Source: Acidobacteriota bacterium
GTDB lineage: Bacteria; Acidobacteriota; Terriglobia; Acidiferrales; UBA7541
Direction: 5' to 3'
DNA length: 64,000 bases
NCBI GenBank assembly: GCA_013289825.1
Contig: JABCZF010000007.1
Location: 62,001 to 126,000 of the forward strand
Every line of letters starts with the position of its first letter. Within the stretch, counting starts at the first letter, position 1. This document shows, in pieces, positions 19,647-27,575 of the stretch. The position numbers and the translations under genes are program-made. The notes under the pieces were generated by a model. The model was not told the DNA's origin and ran no database searches. It saw only the letters and a list, made by a program, of their open reading frames with translations.

Positions 19647-20585
19647 CTACACTCTTTCTGCACATCTCAGTTTCGCGCTTCGCGAACGCGGGTTTGTGGC
19701 CTTCTCTTCATCGGTCGGCTGGATCACGTGCCGGGTCAGCACCTGGAGCGTCCTCTGACGCTCTTCCTCTTGAAACGCGTGCTTCACGATGCGGTCTTCG
19801 CGCGAGTGGTAGCTCAACACCACCAGGCGGCCGCCGGAATTCAAAGTAGCAGGGGTCCGTGTTAGAAACTGCCCGAGTTCCTCCATCTCTCGATTCACCG
19901 CGATCCGCAGCGCCAGAAACGTTTTTGTTGCGGGATGCAGTCTCTGCCTTCCCCATTGCTTACGGGCCCCTGCTACAACCGTTGCCAGGTGCGCGGTGTC
20001 CCTGATCGGCCGCGCTCGAACGATGGCCCTGGCGATCCTTCTGGAATCGTGCTCATCCGCCTCGCGGTAGAGCAAATCGGCCATCTCTCGCTCGGGCCAA
20101 CGATTCACAATCTCTCCTGCCGTTAATTCGTCTTCGCTGCTCATCCGCATGTCCAAGGGACCTGCCTCGCGAAAAGAAAAACCCCGCGCAGCGTGGTCCA
20201 GTTGCATGCTAGAAACTCCCAAGTCGGCCAAGACCCCGTCCACCTTCAGAATCCCCAACTCTTGTGCGGCCTCCCGAATCCTTGAGAACGGCGACCGCAC
20301 CACCGTCACAGTCACCCCAAAGATCTTCAGGCGCTCCCGTCCCAGCTCTAACGCCTGTTCGTCCCGGTCCAGGCTGATCAACCTGCCAGAGGTCAGCCTC
20401 GCGGCGATCGCTTCCGAGTGACCGCCGGCTCCCAGCGTGGCGTCTATGTACGTTCCTTCCGGCTTGATGCCCAGCCATTCCAGCACCTCGTTCAACATCA
20501 CCGGCGTGTGTGCCGCACTCACTTGTTTCGCGCCCCAGCACTGCCGCCCGGCCCACTCTCTAAGTCCCTTGGTGGCCCTGCTCAA
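19647..20585 (-). CDS. rsmH: 16S rRNA (cytosine1402-N4)-methyltransferase RsmH
   Basis: Also called MraW: a SAM-dependent enzyme that methylates N4 of C1402 in 16S rRNA. The 312-residue protein contains HTPVMLNEVLEWL, the SAM loop YIDATLGAGGHSEAIA, LADLGVSSMQLDHAARGFSF, and LVVLSYHSREDRIVKHAF near the end, all diagnostic. The first ATG overlaps the mraZ stop (ATGA); the conserved domain begins at about residue 24. It occupies its usual second place in the dcw operon. Confidence 0.97.
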   Translation of the reverse strand: MSRATKGLREWAGRQCWGAKQVSAAHTPVMLNEVLEWLGIKPEGTYIDATLGAGGHSEAIAARLTSGRLISLDRDEQALELGRERLKIFGVTVTVVRSPFSRIREAAQELGILKVDGVLADLGVSSMQLDHAARGFSFREAGPLDMRMSSEDELTAGEIVNRWPEREMADLLYREADEHDSRRIARAIVRARPIRDTAHLATVVAGARKQWGRQRLHPATKTFLALRIAVNREMEELGQFLTRTPATLNSGGRLVVLSYHSREDRIVKHAFQEEERQRTLQVLTRHVIQPTDEEKATNPRSRSAKLRCAERV

Positions 20586-21013
20586 ATCCCTAGCGCCGTA
20601 TCATCCGCATCCGTGTACGGCTCGTTCTTCAACTTGTCCAGTACTCGGGTGTGATTCATGACTTCCAGATAATTCAGCGCCCCAAAAACGTCGACTTCCC
20701 CCATCGTTTGAGCGGCTTCGCGCAGGACCGCGGGCAACAACAGCCTTCCCTGCCCATCCAATTCCGCTACTTGCCCGAAATAGCTGGTCCTCATCAAAAA
20801 CTTCCGCTTGGCGACATCCGCGCTTGGCTTTTGCGCCAGCTTGTCTTCGATTTCCGACCAAACCTTCATCGGATAAATTCTTGCCGTCTCTCCGGTCGTA
20901 CTTGTGATATAAAACTGGTTGCCATATTCCTTGAGCTCGTCCAGAAACACCGAGGGTATTTTGAGACGCCCCTTCTCGTCGACTTTCGCCGGACAGTTTC
21001 CCCGCAGCTTCAT
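20582..21013 (-). CDS. mraZ: Transcriptional regulator MraZ
   Basis: First gene of the dcw operon; 143 residues with two SpoVT/AbrB-like halves. The first is recognisable from LRGNCPAKVDEKGRLKIPSVF and the second from VAELDGQGRLLLPAVLRE; the second DxxGR motif is the DNA-contacting loop typical of the family. In E. coli MraZ represses its own operon by binding short repeats at the promoter. Three matching 10-bp-phased repeats lie upstream here, so autoregulation is a reasonable inference. The 5' leader is about 115 bases. Confidence 0.96.
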   Translation of the reverse strand: MKLRGNCPAKVDEKGRLKIPSVFLDELKEYGNQFYITSTTGETARIYPMKVWSEIEDKLAQKPSADVAKRKFLMRTSYFGQVAELDGQGRLLLPAVLREAAQTMGEVDVFGALNYLEVMNHTRVLDKLKNEPYTDADDTALGI

Positions 21014-21111
21014 AGACCCTGTTCAGTTGCTCGTTTTGGAAGCCCAGAACGCTTACGTTCACGATTGCCCTCGAGAACGCTTCAAAAGGTCGGGAGAAAT
21101 TCTACTTTACT

Positions 21112-21136
21112 CCACTCTCTCCCACTCCTGACCACA
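21112..21136 (-). promoter_or_regulatory. Three phased MraZ-type boxes
   Basis: On the minus strand TGTGG, AGTGG and AGTGG begin at exactly 10-base intervals (plus-strand positions 21132, 21122 and 21112). MraZ operators described in other bacteria are short TGGG-type repeats one helical turn apart. The boxes cover the predicted start point of the promoter just upstream, a repressing position. Binding itself is inferred. Confidence 0.6.
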
Positions 21137-21163
21137 TCATAGGCCGCTTTCCATCGTTGTCAA
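21136..21163 (-). promoter_or_regulatory. Sigma-70 promoter of the dcw operon
   Basis: A perfect -35 TTGACA (21163-21158), a 16-base spacer and -10 TATGAT (21141-21136), one mismatch from consensus, read toward mraZ. Start of transcription would be near 21129, within the MraZ-type repeats. It is one of the best promoter matches in the window. Confidence 0.75.
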
Positions 21164-21301
21164 GGGAAAACGTACCTATCTCTCAAGAAATGTGTGATTT
21201 TCGGGGTTTTCGAAACATCCAATTTAGCCCCCACAGCTTGTGGTTTTCTTTACCGAGCAGCTCTACCCTTCGTAGTGCGATTCGCCCTCCTCCCGCAGTT
21301 C

Positions 21302-21321
21302 TCTTGTTTGCTCTTGTTTGC
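21302..21321 (+). repeat. Tandem 10-bp direct repeat upstream of pqqA
   Basis: TCTTGTTTGC occurs twice in immediate succession, so the copies are one helical turn apart. It lies 32-51 bases upstream of the candidate pqqA -10 element, where activators commonly bind. No known regulator is recognised for this motif; an operator role is inference. Confidence 0.45.
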
Positions 21322-21349
21322 CAGGGTTCTTCCCCACCGTTCGCGTTCG

Positions 21350-21358
21350 TGCTATACT
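21350..21358 (+). promoter_or_regulatory. Extended -10 promoter of the pqq operon
   Basis: TGCTATACT is an extended -10 element (TGn followed by TATACT, one mismatch from TATAAT). There is no good -35 hexamer at 17 bases, as expected for an extended -10 or activator-dependent promoter. Transcription would start near 21365 and leave a leader of about 37 bases. Confidence 0.55.
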
Positions 21359-21401
21359 TCAAATCGGTTTGAATCTCGCTTCTCACTAGGAGCCTTTGAC
21401 C

Positions 21402-21479
21402 ATGGAATGGACCACACCTCAGCACGAAGAGATCGACCTGAACTGCGAAATTAGTTCGTACGCCAACGCCGAGCTGTAG
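21402..21479 (+). CDS. pqqA: PQQ precursor peptide PqqA
   Basis: A 25-codon gene encoding the ribosomally made precursor of pyrroloquinoline quinone. The peptide contains the required Glu16 and Tyr20 in CEISSYANAEL, the ExxxY pair that PqqE cross-links to form the PQQ skeleton. It starts with MEW and has the acidic N-terminal leader typical of PqqA. AGGAG (21388-21392) lies nine bases before the ATG. It is followed 41 bases later by pqqB in a full pqqABCDE order, which makes the call secure despite its size. Confidence 0.95.
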   Translation: MEWTTPQHEEIDLNCEISSYANAEL

Positions 21480-21520
21480 AACCTTGACCGCGCCTGGCGG
21501 TCATCGGCTGGCGTGCCAGA

Positions 21521-22453
21521 ATGCGCGTTAAGGTCCTCGGCTCCGCAGCCGGGGGCGGCTTCCCCCAATGGAATTGCGCATGTGCGCAGTGTATGGGTGT
21601 GCGTTCCGGCACCCTGAAGGCGCGCGCTCGAACGCAAACCCAATCCGCCATCTCGACCGATGGCTCCCGGTGGTTCCTTCTGAATGCATCCCCCGATCTT
21701 CGCCAACAAATCCTTTCTTCTGCAGATTTTGTCCCTCCCGCGGGATCACGTAACACGCCAATCAACGCCGTGGTGCTGACCAGCGCCGACGTGGATGCGG
21801 TCATGGGCCTCCTGCATCTGCGCGAATTCCAACCTCTGCAAATTTTCTCGACCATTGCCGTCCGGCGGATTCTCACGGAAGAAAATAGCCTTTTCCGCGT
21901 TTTGACGCGATCCCATCCTCCCGTCAAATGGGAGACGCTGCCGCTCGATCGCCTCATGCCGCTTATCCCGCCATCGCCGGCGGACAGGAAAAGCGGCCTG
22001 TTCTGCAAAGCCGTACCGCTCAACGGGACCTTCCCGGATTACGTGAGCGAATCTCTACGTAACAGCCTTTCTCAGGAAGAAGCGGTCATCGGTCTGACTT
22101 TCGTCTCTAACGAAAAAAAACTCTTCTACGCTCCGAACCTGCCCGGAACTGGAGATCATTGGGTGCGCTCGGTGGAAGAGAGTGATCTGGCGATCCTCGA
22201 TGGAACTTTCTGGAAAGACGACGAACTAAACGCCATCCGAAAAGGAAGCAAGTCCGCCAGGGAAATGGGGCATTTGCCCCTGTGGGGCGACCGCGGCCTG
22301 CTCCGGCAGCACTTTCGGCCGAGTAAAACTCGCCGCGTCCTCGTTCATCTCAACAATACCAATCCAGTGTTGAATGACGAGAGTCCGGAATCCCGCATCG
22401 TCCGTGATGCCGGCTGGGAAATCGCCTATGATGGAATGGAACTTGCCATATGA
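21521..22453 (+). CDS. pqqB: PQQ biosynthesis protein PqqB
   Basis: A 310-residue metallo-beta-lactamase-fold protein needed for PQQ formation; work on PqqB from other bacteria supports a role as an iron-dependent hydroxylase acting on the excised Glu-Tyr dipeptide. The N-terminus VKVLGSAAGGGFPQWNC is diagnostic, and CACAQC supplies the structural zinc cysteines. LTSADVDAVMGLLHLRE corresponds to the fold's metal-site region, in which the canonical HxHxDH histidines are replaced, as in other PqqB. Its stop overlaps the pqqC start. Confidence 0.96.
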   Translation: MRVKVLGSAAGGGFPQWNCACAQCMGVRSGTLKARARTQTQSAISTDGSRWFLLNASPDLRQQILSSADFVPPAGSRNTPINAVVLTSADVDAVMGLLHLREFQPLQIFSTIAVRRILTEENSLFRVLTRSHPPVKWETLPLDRLMPLIPPSPADRKSGLFCKAVPLNGTFPDYVSESLRNSLSQEEAVIGLTFVSNEKKLFYAPNLPGTGDHWVRSVEESDLAILDGTFWKDDELNAIRKGSKSAREMGHLPLWGDRGLLRQHFRPSKTRRVLVHLNNTNPVLNDESPESRIVRDAGWEIAYDGMELAI

Positions 22454-23214
22454 GCCAGGTCCAAACCATCGACGCACGGGTGCTCTCGGACGTGGACTTC
22501 ATCGCGGGATTTCACGCCATTGGCGAAGAACGCTATCACCACCAGCATCCTTTTCATGCGCTGATGCACGAGGGAAAACTCACGCGCGGCCAGTTGCAAG
22601 CCTGGGCCCTGAACCGCTACTACTACCAGAGCCGTATCCCCATCAAAGACGCCGCCATCCTCGCGCGCAGCGAGGATCCCGCCTTTCGCCTGGTGTGGCG
22701 CAAACGCATCCTGGACCACGATGGGGACGGCGTGAAACCGGGGGGCATTGAAAAGTGGTTGCGGCTCATCGAAGCCACTGGCCTTTCTCGCGATCAAGCG
22801 CTTCAGGGCCATGGCCTTCTTCCCGCAACGCGCTACGCCGTCCAGGCCTACGTCGATTTCGTCTCCACGCGCACGCACCTGGAAGCCGTAGCTTCATCGC
22901 TCACCGAACTTTTCTCCAAGAAACTCATCACCCTGCGGTTGGATCGTCTCCGCCAGCACTATCCCTGGCTCTCCGCGGGCCTGGACTATTTCACCGGCCG
23001 CCTCACACAAGCCCCGGAAGACGCTGACTTCGCCCTGGCCTGGGTGGTGAAACACGCCGCAACGCGCGAACAACAAAACCAAGCCCACGCCGCCCTGCGC
23101 GCCAAGTGCGACATCCTCTGGGCGCAACTCGATGCCCTGTATTTCTCCTACGTGCATCCCGGCTGGCCGCCCCCCGGTGCCTTTCGCCCAGCTGCGGAGG
23201 CTGGCTCAAAATGA
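22450..23214 (+). CDS. pqqC: Pyrroloquinoline-quinone synthase PqqC
   Basis: A cofactor-free oxidase of 254 residues that carries out the final ring closure and eight-electron oxidation giving PQQ. Characteristic segments are YHHQHPFHALMHEGKL, WALNRYYYQSRIPIKDAA, RILDHDG and the C-terminal FSYVHPGWPPPGAFRP. The last is usually a little before the terminus; here eight residues follow. It overlaps pqqB and pqqD by four bases each (ATGA on both sides), so B, C and D are translationally coupled. Confidence 0.96.
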   Translation: MSQVQTIDARVLSDVDFIAGFHAIGEERYHHQHPFHALMHEGKLTRGQLQAWALNRYYYQSRIPIKDAAILARSEDPAFRLVWRKRILDHDGDGVKPGGIEKWLRLIEATGLSRDQALQGHGLLPATRYAVQAYVDFVSTRTHLEAVASSLTELFSKKLITLRLDRLRQHYPWLSAGLDYFTGRLTQAPEDADFALAWVVKHAATREQQNQAHAALRAKCDILWAQLDALYFSYVHPGWPPPGAFRPAAEAGSK

Positions 23215-23501
23215 GCATTGATCTGGGAAGCCGGCCGCGCCTGGCTCCAGGCTGCCGCATGGAGGAAAAGACACACGAACCACGCACCTTGCTGATGCCC
23301 GAGCGCGCCTTACGCCTGAACGGCCCCAGCCTGGAGATTGTCGAGCGCTGCGATGGCCAACACACCGTGCAACAAATCATCACCGAATTGCAGCAGCGCT
23401 ACTCAAAAGCTGAGCCCGCGAAAGTCCAGGAAGACATCCTCGGTTATCTAGCTCTACTCGAGAAAGAGCGCGCGCTCGACTTCGAGCCCCGAAACACATA
23501 G
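23211..23501 (+). CDS. pqqD: PQQ peptide chaperone PqqD
   Basis: A 96-residue RiPP recognition element that binds the PqqA leader and presents it to PqqE. The family pattern is evident: RPRLAPGCRM, TLLMPERALRLNGPSLEIVERCDG, then helices containing VQQIITELQQRY and DILGYLALLEKE. The ATG chosen overlaps the pqqC stop; a longer in-frame reading begins upstream inside pqqC but has no conservation. It is followed by a 65-base spacer before pqqE. Confidence 0.93.
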   Translation: MSIDLGSRPRLAPGCRMEEKTHEPRTLLMPERALRLNGPSLEIVERCDGQHTVQQIITELQQRYSKAEPAKVQEDILGYLALLEKERALDFEPRNT

Positions 23502-23566
23502 TTTGTAGGGGTAGTACACGCTGTGCCCGAACCAGGCTTGATCGCGAGCGGTTCAGGCCGATTCCC

Positions 23567-24763
23567 ATGAACGAACCACGCTCCAATCCGCTTGCCCTAA
23601 TCGCCGAATTAACCCACCGCTGCCCGCTGCACTGCGTGTACTGCTCGAATCCCCTCGAACTCGAAGCCCGCACAACAGAACTCTCCACCGAAGAGTGGTC
23701 CCGCGTCTTCCAGGAAGCCGCCGCTCTGGGCGTTCTTCAAGCCGATTTCACCGGCGGCGAACCTCTCACCCGGCCCGATATCCTCGATCTAATCCGCGCC
23801 GCCCGCGCCGCCCGCCTCTACGTAAATCTGATCACCTCCGGTTTGCCTCTTGACGAATCACGCCTCGAAGCTCTGGTACAAGCTGGGCTAGATCACTTTC
23901 AATTGAGCTTCCAAGGCGCCCGCGAAGAAGTCGCCAACGAAATCTCCGGCACGCGAGCCCACGCGCAAAAACTCCGCGTCCTAGAATGGCTCAAGCGCCA
24001 TCGCATCGCCGTCACCCTCAACTTCGTCATGCACCGCCGCAACATCGAGCAACTCCCGGAAATGCTTTCTCTCGCCGAATCTTCCAGTGCCAGCCGCGTG
24101 GAGTTCGCAAATGTCCAATACTATGGATGGGCTTTCGCCAATCGCGATGCCCTTCTACCCACGCGAGAGCAGCTCACACACTCGATCGATTTTTTGAAAA
24201 AAGCGCAAGAACGACTGGCGGGGAAAATCAAGGTCGAATATATCGTTCCCGATTACTACGCAAGATTTCCAAAACCCTGCATGGGCGGCTGGGCCCGGAA
24301 ACTCATGCTCATCACGCCCAGTGGCGAGGCGCTTCCGTGCCACGCCGCCAAAGTAATTCCCGGCCTGGCGTTCGAAAACGTGAAGAACCGCCACCTCAGC
24401 GAAATCTGGGAAGTCTCTGACGCCTTTGAAAGATTCCGCGGCGAATCCTGGATGCAAGAACCCTGCAAAACCTGCGACCGCCGCGCCTTAGATTTTGGCG
24501 GCTGCCGCTGCCAAGCCTTTCTCCTGGCCGCCGACGCTACCGCCACCGATCCGGTCTGCTCCCTAGCCCCGCAGCGCCCCAAAGTCGACGCCATTCTCCT
24601 GACCATCAACTCCCGAGTGGCACAGGCTTCCGCCAGTGCTCTGACGACCACGATCAGCGGTGACGCCACCGAACCCCGCCGAACCGACTCATCAGCGGGC
24701 GCTTCTGTTGCGGCCCCAACGGAATCGAAACCCGCCTGGCGGTACCGCCCCAATCCGTCCTAA
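23567..24763 (+). CDS. pqqE: PqqA peptide cyclase PqqE (radical SAM/SPASM)
   Basis: A radical SAM enzyme of 398 residues that forms the C-C bond between Glu and Tyr of PqqA. The cluster-binding CPLHCVYC gives Cys19, Cys23 and Cys26, followed by FTGGEPLTRPDI. The C-terminal SPASM domain cysteines are present (KPCMGGW, LPCHAAK, EPCKTCDRR, GGCRCQAF, DPVC). Between the usual core and the terminal WRYRPNPS lies an added Ala/Ser/Thr-rich stretch of about 35 residues with no recognisable fold. Its last four bases overlap the convergent MFS gene. Confidence 0.95.
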   Translation: MNEPRSNPLALIAELTHRCPLHCVYCSNPLELEARTTELSTEEWSRVFQEAAALGVLQADFTGGEPLTRPDILDLIRAARAARLYVNLITSGLPLDESRLEALVQAGLDHFQLSFQGAREEVANEISGTRAHAQKLRVLEWLKRHRIAVTLNFVMHRRNIEQLPEMLSLAESSSASRVEFANVQYYGWAFANRDALLPTREQLTHSIDFLKKAQERLAGKIKVEYIVPDYYARFPKPCMGGWARKLMLITPSGEALPCHAAKVIPGLAFENVKNRHLSEIWEVSDAFERFRGESWMQEPCKTCDRRALDFGGCRCQAFLLAADATATDPVCSLAPQRPKVDAILLTINSRVAQASASALTTTISGDATEPRRTDSSAGASVAAPTESKPAWRYRPNPS

Positions 24764-25989
24764 GCAGTCGCCGGCGCCTCCGGCTGCCGCTGCAATGGCA
24801 GGACTACGCGAAAAATAAAAACCATGCTCCCCAAAAAACACAAGGTCCCGAATACCGCCAAGGTATAAGGCGCACCGATTCGTTTCGCCACTCCCCCCGC
24901 AAGGAGCGAACCGATCGGCTGCACGCCCATAAACATGGTCGCGTAAACCGCCATAATCCGCCCGCGCAACTGATCCGGCACGCGATTCTGCAGAGTAGTA
25001 TTGGTCGCCGCCATCTGTACGGTTGCCGAAAAGCCAACCACCAAAAGCGCCGCCATCGAAAGCCAAAAAAATCGCGATTGCGAGAAAACCACCAATCCCA
25101 CCGCACAAGTCGTCGAGGTCACGGCAATCCACCGCGCCAAACCCTTGTAACTGGTCCTCGCCGCAAAATGCAGTGCGCCCAGCACCGCTCCCACTCCCGC
25201 CGCGCTCATCAGCAACCCGAATCCTTTCGCATCTCGATGCAAAACCTCGCTGGCAAAAATTGGCAGAAAAACGGAGTATTGCAATCCCAACAAACTCAGC
25301 ATGCTTAAAAGCAGCAGCGTCGATCGAATCGGCAAATCGCCCATCGCAAACCGAAATCCCTGCATCAAACTCTGAAACGGTGAGCCCGCTTCCGCTTTTT
25401 TTTCCTTGGTCACGAGGCGCATCGCAAGCAGCGCACCAATCACTGCCAAAAAGCTCACGCCATTCAGAAAAAAACACCAAGCCGGCCCTTTCCAAGCCAG
25501 CGCAAACCCGGCAATCGCCGGACCGACGACACGCGCCCCATTGAATATGGAAGAATTCAACGCGATCGCGTTCGGCAAATCCTCCTTGACCACCATCTCC
25601 ACGAGAAACGCCTGCCGAATCGGCACGTCAAATGCATTTACCACACCCACAAGAAACGCGATGAAGATCAGCTCCCACACCTGAATGATGTTCCGGAACG
25701 TCAAACCCGCAAGCACGAACGCCAATACCATCGAAACCGTCTGCGTCCAAATCACTCCATGATGACGGTTATAGCGGTCGCCAATGTAACCGCCCAGCGC
25801 CGCTAAAAATAAAATGGGAACTTGATTCGCAAAACCGAAAACACCGAGGAGGGCCGCCGAACCCGTCAGCTTATAGACGAGCCACAGCTGCGCCGTCGTC
25901 TGCATCCACGTGCCGATGAGCGAAGTAAGCTGGCCAGCAATAAATAGTTGAAAGTTTCTGTGTTGCAGTGCGCGAAAGCGCGGCGGCAA
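24760..25989 (-). CDS. MFS transporter (EntS/MFS_3-type exporter)
   Basis: A major facilitator of 409 residues with about 11-12 membrane segments. It begins FRALQHRNFQLFIAGQLTSLIGTWMQTTAQLWLVY, typical of the MFS_3/enterobactin-exporter-like subfamily, and has GGYIGDRYNRH after the second helix and DVPIRQAFLVEMV in the fourth-fifth helix region. Substrate cannot be deduced. The start is a TTG after a GGGAGGGAG purine tract; no in-frame ATG occurs near. It runs toward pqqE and the genes overlap by four bases at their ends. A role in PQQ export would be pure speculation. Confidence 0.85.
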   Translation of the reverse strand: MPPRFRALQHRNFQLFIAGQLTSLIGTWMQTTAQLWLVYKLTGSAALLGVFGFANQVPILFLAALGGYIGDRYNRHHGVIWTQTVSMVLAFVLAGLTFRNIIQVWELIFIAFLVGVVNAFDVPIRQAFLVEMVVKEDLPNAIALNSSIFNGARVVGPAIAGFALAWKGPAWCFFLNGVSFLAVIGALLAMRLVTKEKKAEAGSPFQSLMQGFRFAMGDLPIRSTLLLLSMLSLLGLQYSVFLPIFASEVLHRDAKGFGLLMSAAGVGAVLGALHFAARTSYKGLARWIAVTSTTCAVGLVVFSQSRFFWLSMAALLVVGFSATVQMAATNTTLQNRVPDQLRGRIMAVYATMFMGVQPIGSLLAGGVAKRIGAPYTLAVFGTLCFLGSMVFIFRVVLPLQRQPEAPATA

Positions 25990-26234
25990 GACGGGAATGG
26001 CTCCCTCCCCTGGTTTGATGCGCGCAACGTGATCTAGTCACGATGCCGCGAGAGGAGAGCGGTTGTCAACGCGCGTCGAAAAATCGCACCGCGCCCGCAA
26101 ATGCCAGATTGGCTTGGTTGTGGCGCAGCGCTGCGCCCCAGTTTCGCTCCATGGGGATTGCAGTTCTCTGAAGTTGCAACGTTTTTATTTCCCGGTTGTT
26201 ACTGTCGGCTGTCCGCTGTGAACCGTCGAATTTC

Positions 26235-26981
26235 CTACTCGCCCGGCGGATCAGGCGCCCCGCCCACATGCAAATGACTCAAATCCCGCAGCGTGGCCCT
26301 ATCCTCGTCGCTCATCCCTGCGGTGAACTTCGGATCATTCAACCGCTGATTTCGCGCTGATTCCGGCATATTCTGCAGCACGCGCAGCCGCTGCTGTATC
26401 GCCTGACGCCGGTCCGGAGGCATCTGCCGCCATGTCGGCATCACATCATTCTTGATGTGCTCTCTCTGTTGCGGAGTCATCTGCGCCCAGACTTGTTCTT
26501 TCGCATTTTGATCCGCCCGCTGCTGCGGATTCATGTGATCCCACTGGCTGAACTGCTGCCGAATCCTGTTTTGCTGTTCGCGCGGCATCCCCTGGAAGGC
26601 CGAGCTGTTTTGGAAGAACCTCTCCCGCTCTGCCGGAGGCAACTGTCGCATCTTCTGAATCCACGGCCGCGGCGCGCCCACTCCCAGTTGTTGCCTCGGG
26701 GCAAAATTCCTTCCCGCCGTATTGTTGGCACCCGCTCCCGGATTTGGCCGGTTAGCGGAAGGCGGCGGCCCCGTCGGGCGTCCCGGATACACAGGCGGCC
26801 GGTTCGGATTCCCCTTGGGCTGGTTTTGCTGCTTCGGTTTCTGTTGCTGCCTGAATTGTGGGCGCTCCTGTCGTGCCGGCGGCGGAGCAGGGTGGTTCTT
26901 CTGCGCGGCGCACGGCAGCAACACAACCGCGCACAGGGCCACACCCAGAATCCACCGAACGAATTGGAGTCGCGTTCTCAT
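26235..26981 (-). CDS. DUF3106-domain secreted protein
   Basis: A 248-residue exported protein: signal peptide (~1-26, hydrophobic core VALCAVVLLP), then a Pro/Gln/Asn-rich linker to about residue 95, then a DUF3106 domain made of repeated units of the form W..M.P..R..I..R. Examples are WAQMTPQQREHIKND, WRQMPPDRRQAIQQR and LQNMPESARNQRL. These units resemble the LTxxQ helices of Spy/CpxP-type periplasmic proteins, but homology is not shown. It lies 18 bases downstream of an anti-sigma gene and an ECF sigma gene on the same strand, suggesting an envelope-sensing unit. No experimental function is known to me for this family. Confidence 0.72.
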   Translation of the reverse strand: MRTRLQFVRWILGVALCAVVLLPCAAQKNHPAPPPARQERPQFRQQQKPKQQNQPKGNPNRPPVYPGRPTGPPPSANRPNPGAGANNTAGRNFAPRQQLGVGAPRPWIQKMRQLPPAERERFFQNSSAFQGMPREQQNRIRQQFSQWDHMNPQQRADQNAKEQVWAQMTPQQREHIKNDVMPTWRQMPPDRRQAIQQRLRVLQNMPESARNQRLNDPKFTAGMSDEDRATLRDLSHLHVGGAPDPPGE

Positions 26982-26999
26982 GGCACGTTACGTGGCACC

Positions 27000-27494
27000 T
27001 TACATCGTTTGATTCGGTTGACCCGTCTGGTTCGTTTGGTCCTCTGGTTGCACAGGCTGTGGCAAGTCCTTCAACGGATCAAAATTTGAAATCACATCCT
27101 GATCGTCCAGCACCTGCATCTCTTGCATCATCTGCGCGTCCGCTTCTTTCGAATTCTCAAATGACAGCTGCGGCTGCTCATAGCCAATCCACACCGTCGC
27201 CAGTAACAGCAGCGACGCCGCAAACGCCACACGCGGCGATGGCGTAAACCACGCCCACCAGCCCTGCTGCACCGGCTCCGCCGCGACCCGCGCGCGCACG
27301 CGCACATCAAACGCCGCCGACGGCGCAATCTGCGGCACTTCATCCAGCAACGAGGTCACTGCACGAAACTCATTCACGCGCAACTGGCACGCCCCGCACG
27401 CCGCGAGATGCTTCTCCACCTGCAAACGTTCGCTCTCTTTCAAGCGCCCGTCCACATACGCCAAAATCTTGTTTTCCATTCGGCTACAGCTCAT
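27000..27494 (-). CDS. Zinc-finger anti-sigma factor (bitopic)
   Basis: A 164-residue ZAS-type anti-sigma factor. The N-terminal domain holds Cys3, His29, Cys33 and Cys36 in the C-x25-H-x3-C-x2-C spacing that binds zinc in RsrA/ChrR-type proteins. One membrane segment follows (~89-105, VAFAASLLLLATVWIGY), then a 55-residue acidic, Gln-rich outer segment. It should hold the ECF sigma factor encoded 81 bases upstream at the membrane until a signal from outside releases it. The signal is not evident. Confidence 0.85.
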   Translation of the reverse strand: MSCSRMENKILAYVDGRLKESERLQVEKHLAACGACQLRVNEFRAVTSLLDEVPQIAPSAAFDVRVRARVAAEPVQQGWWAWFTPSPRVAFAASLLLLATVWIGYEQPQLSFENSKEADAQMMQEMQVLDDQDVISNFDPLKDLPQPVQPEDQTNQTGQPNQTM

Positions 27495-27575
27495 AACAAC
27501 CTTCCTTCTCTTACCCAGGGTCTACTGCTTTCACTGCCGCAAGGTCTCGCGGTGCCGGTCCCGAGACTGGCGCCT

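Noticed and set aside
26066..26269. Minus-strand frame ending NWGAALRHNQANLAFAGAVRFFDAR.
   Set aside because: The end looks protein-like but there is no ribosome site or conserved domain, and it overlaps the DUF3106 gene's 3' end.
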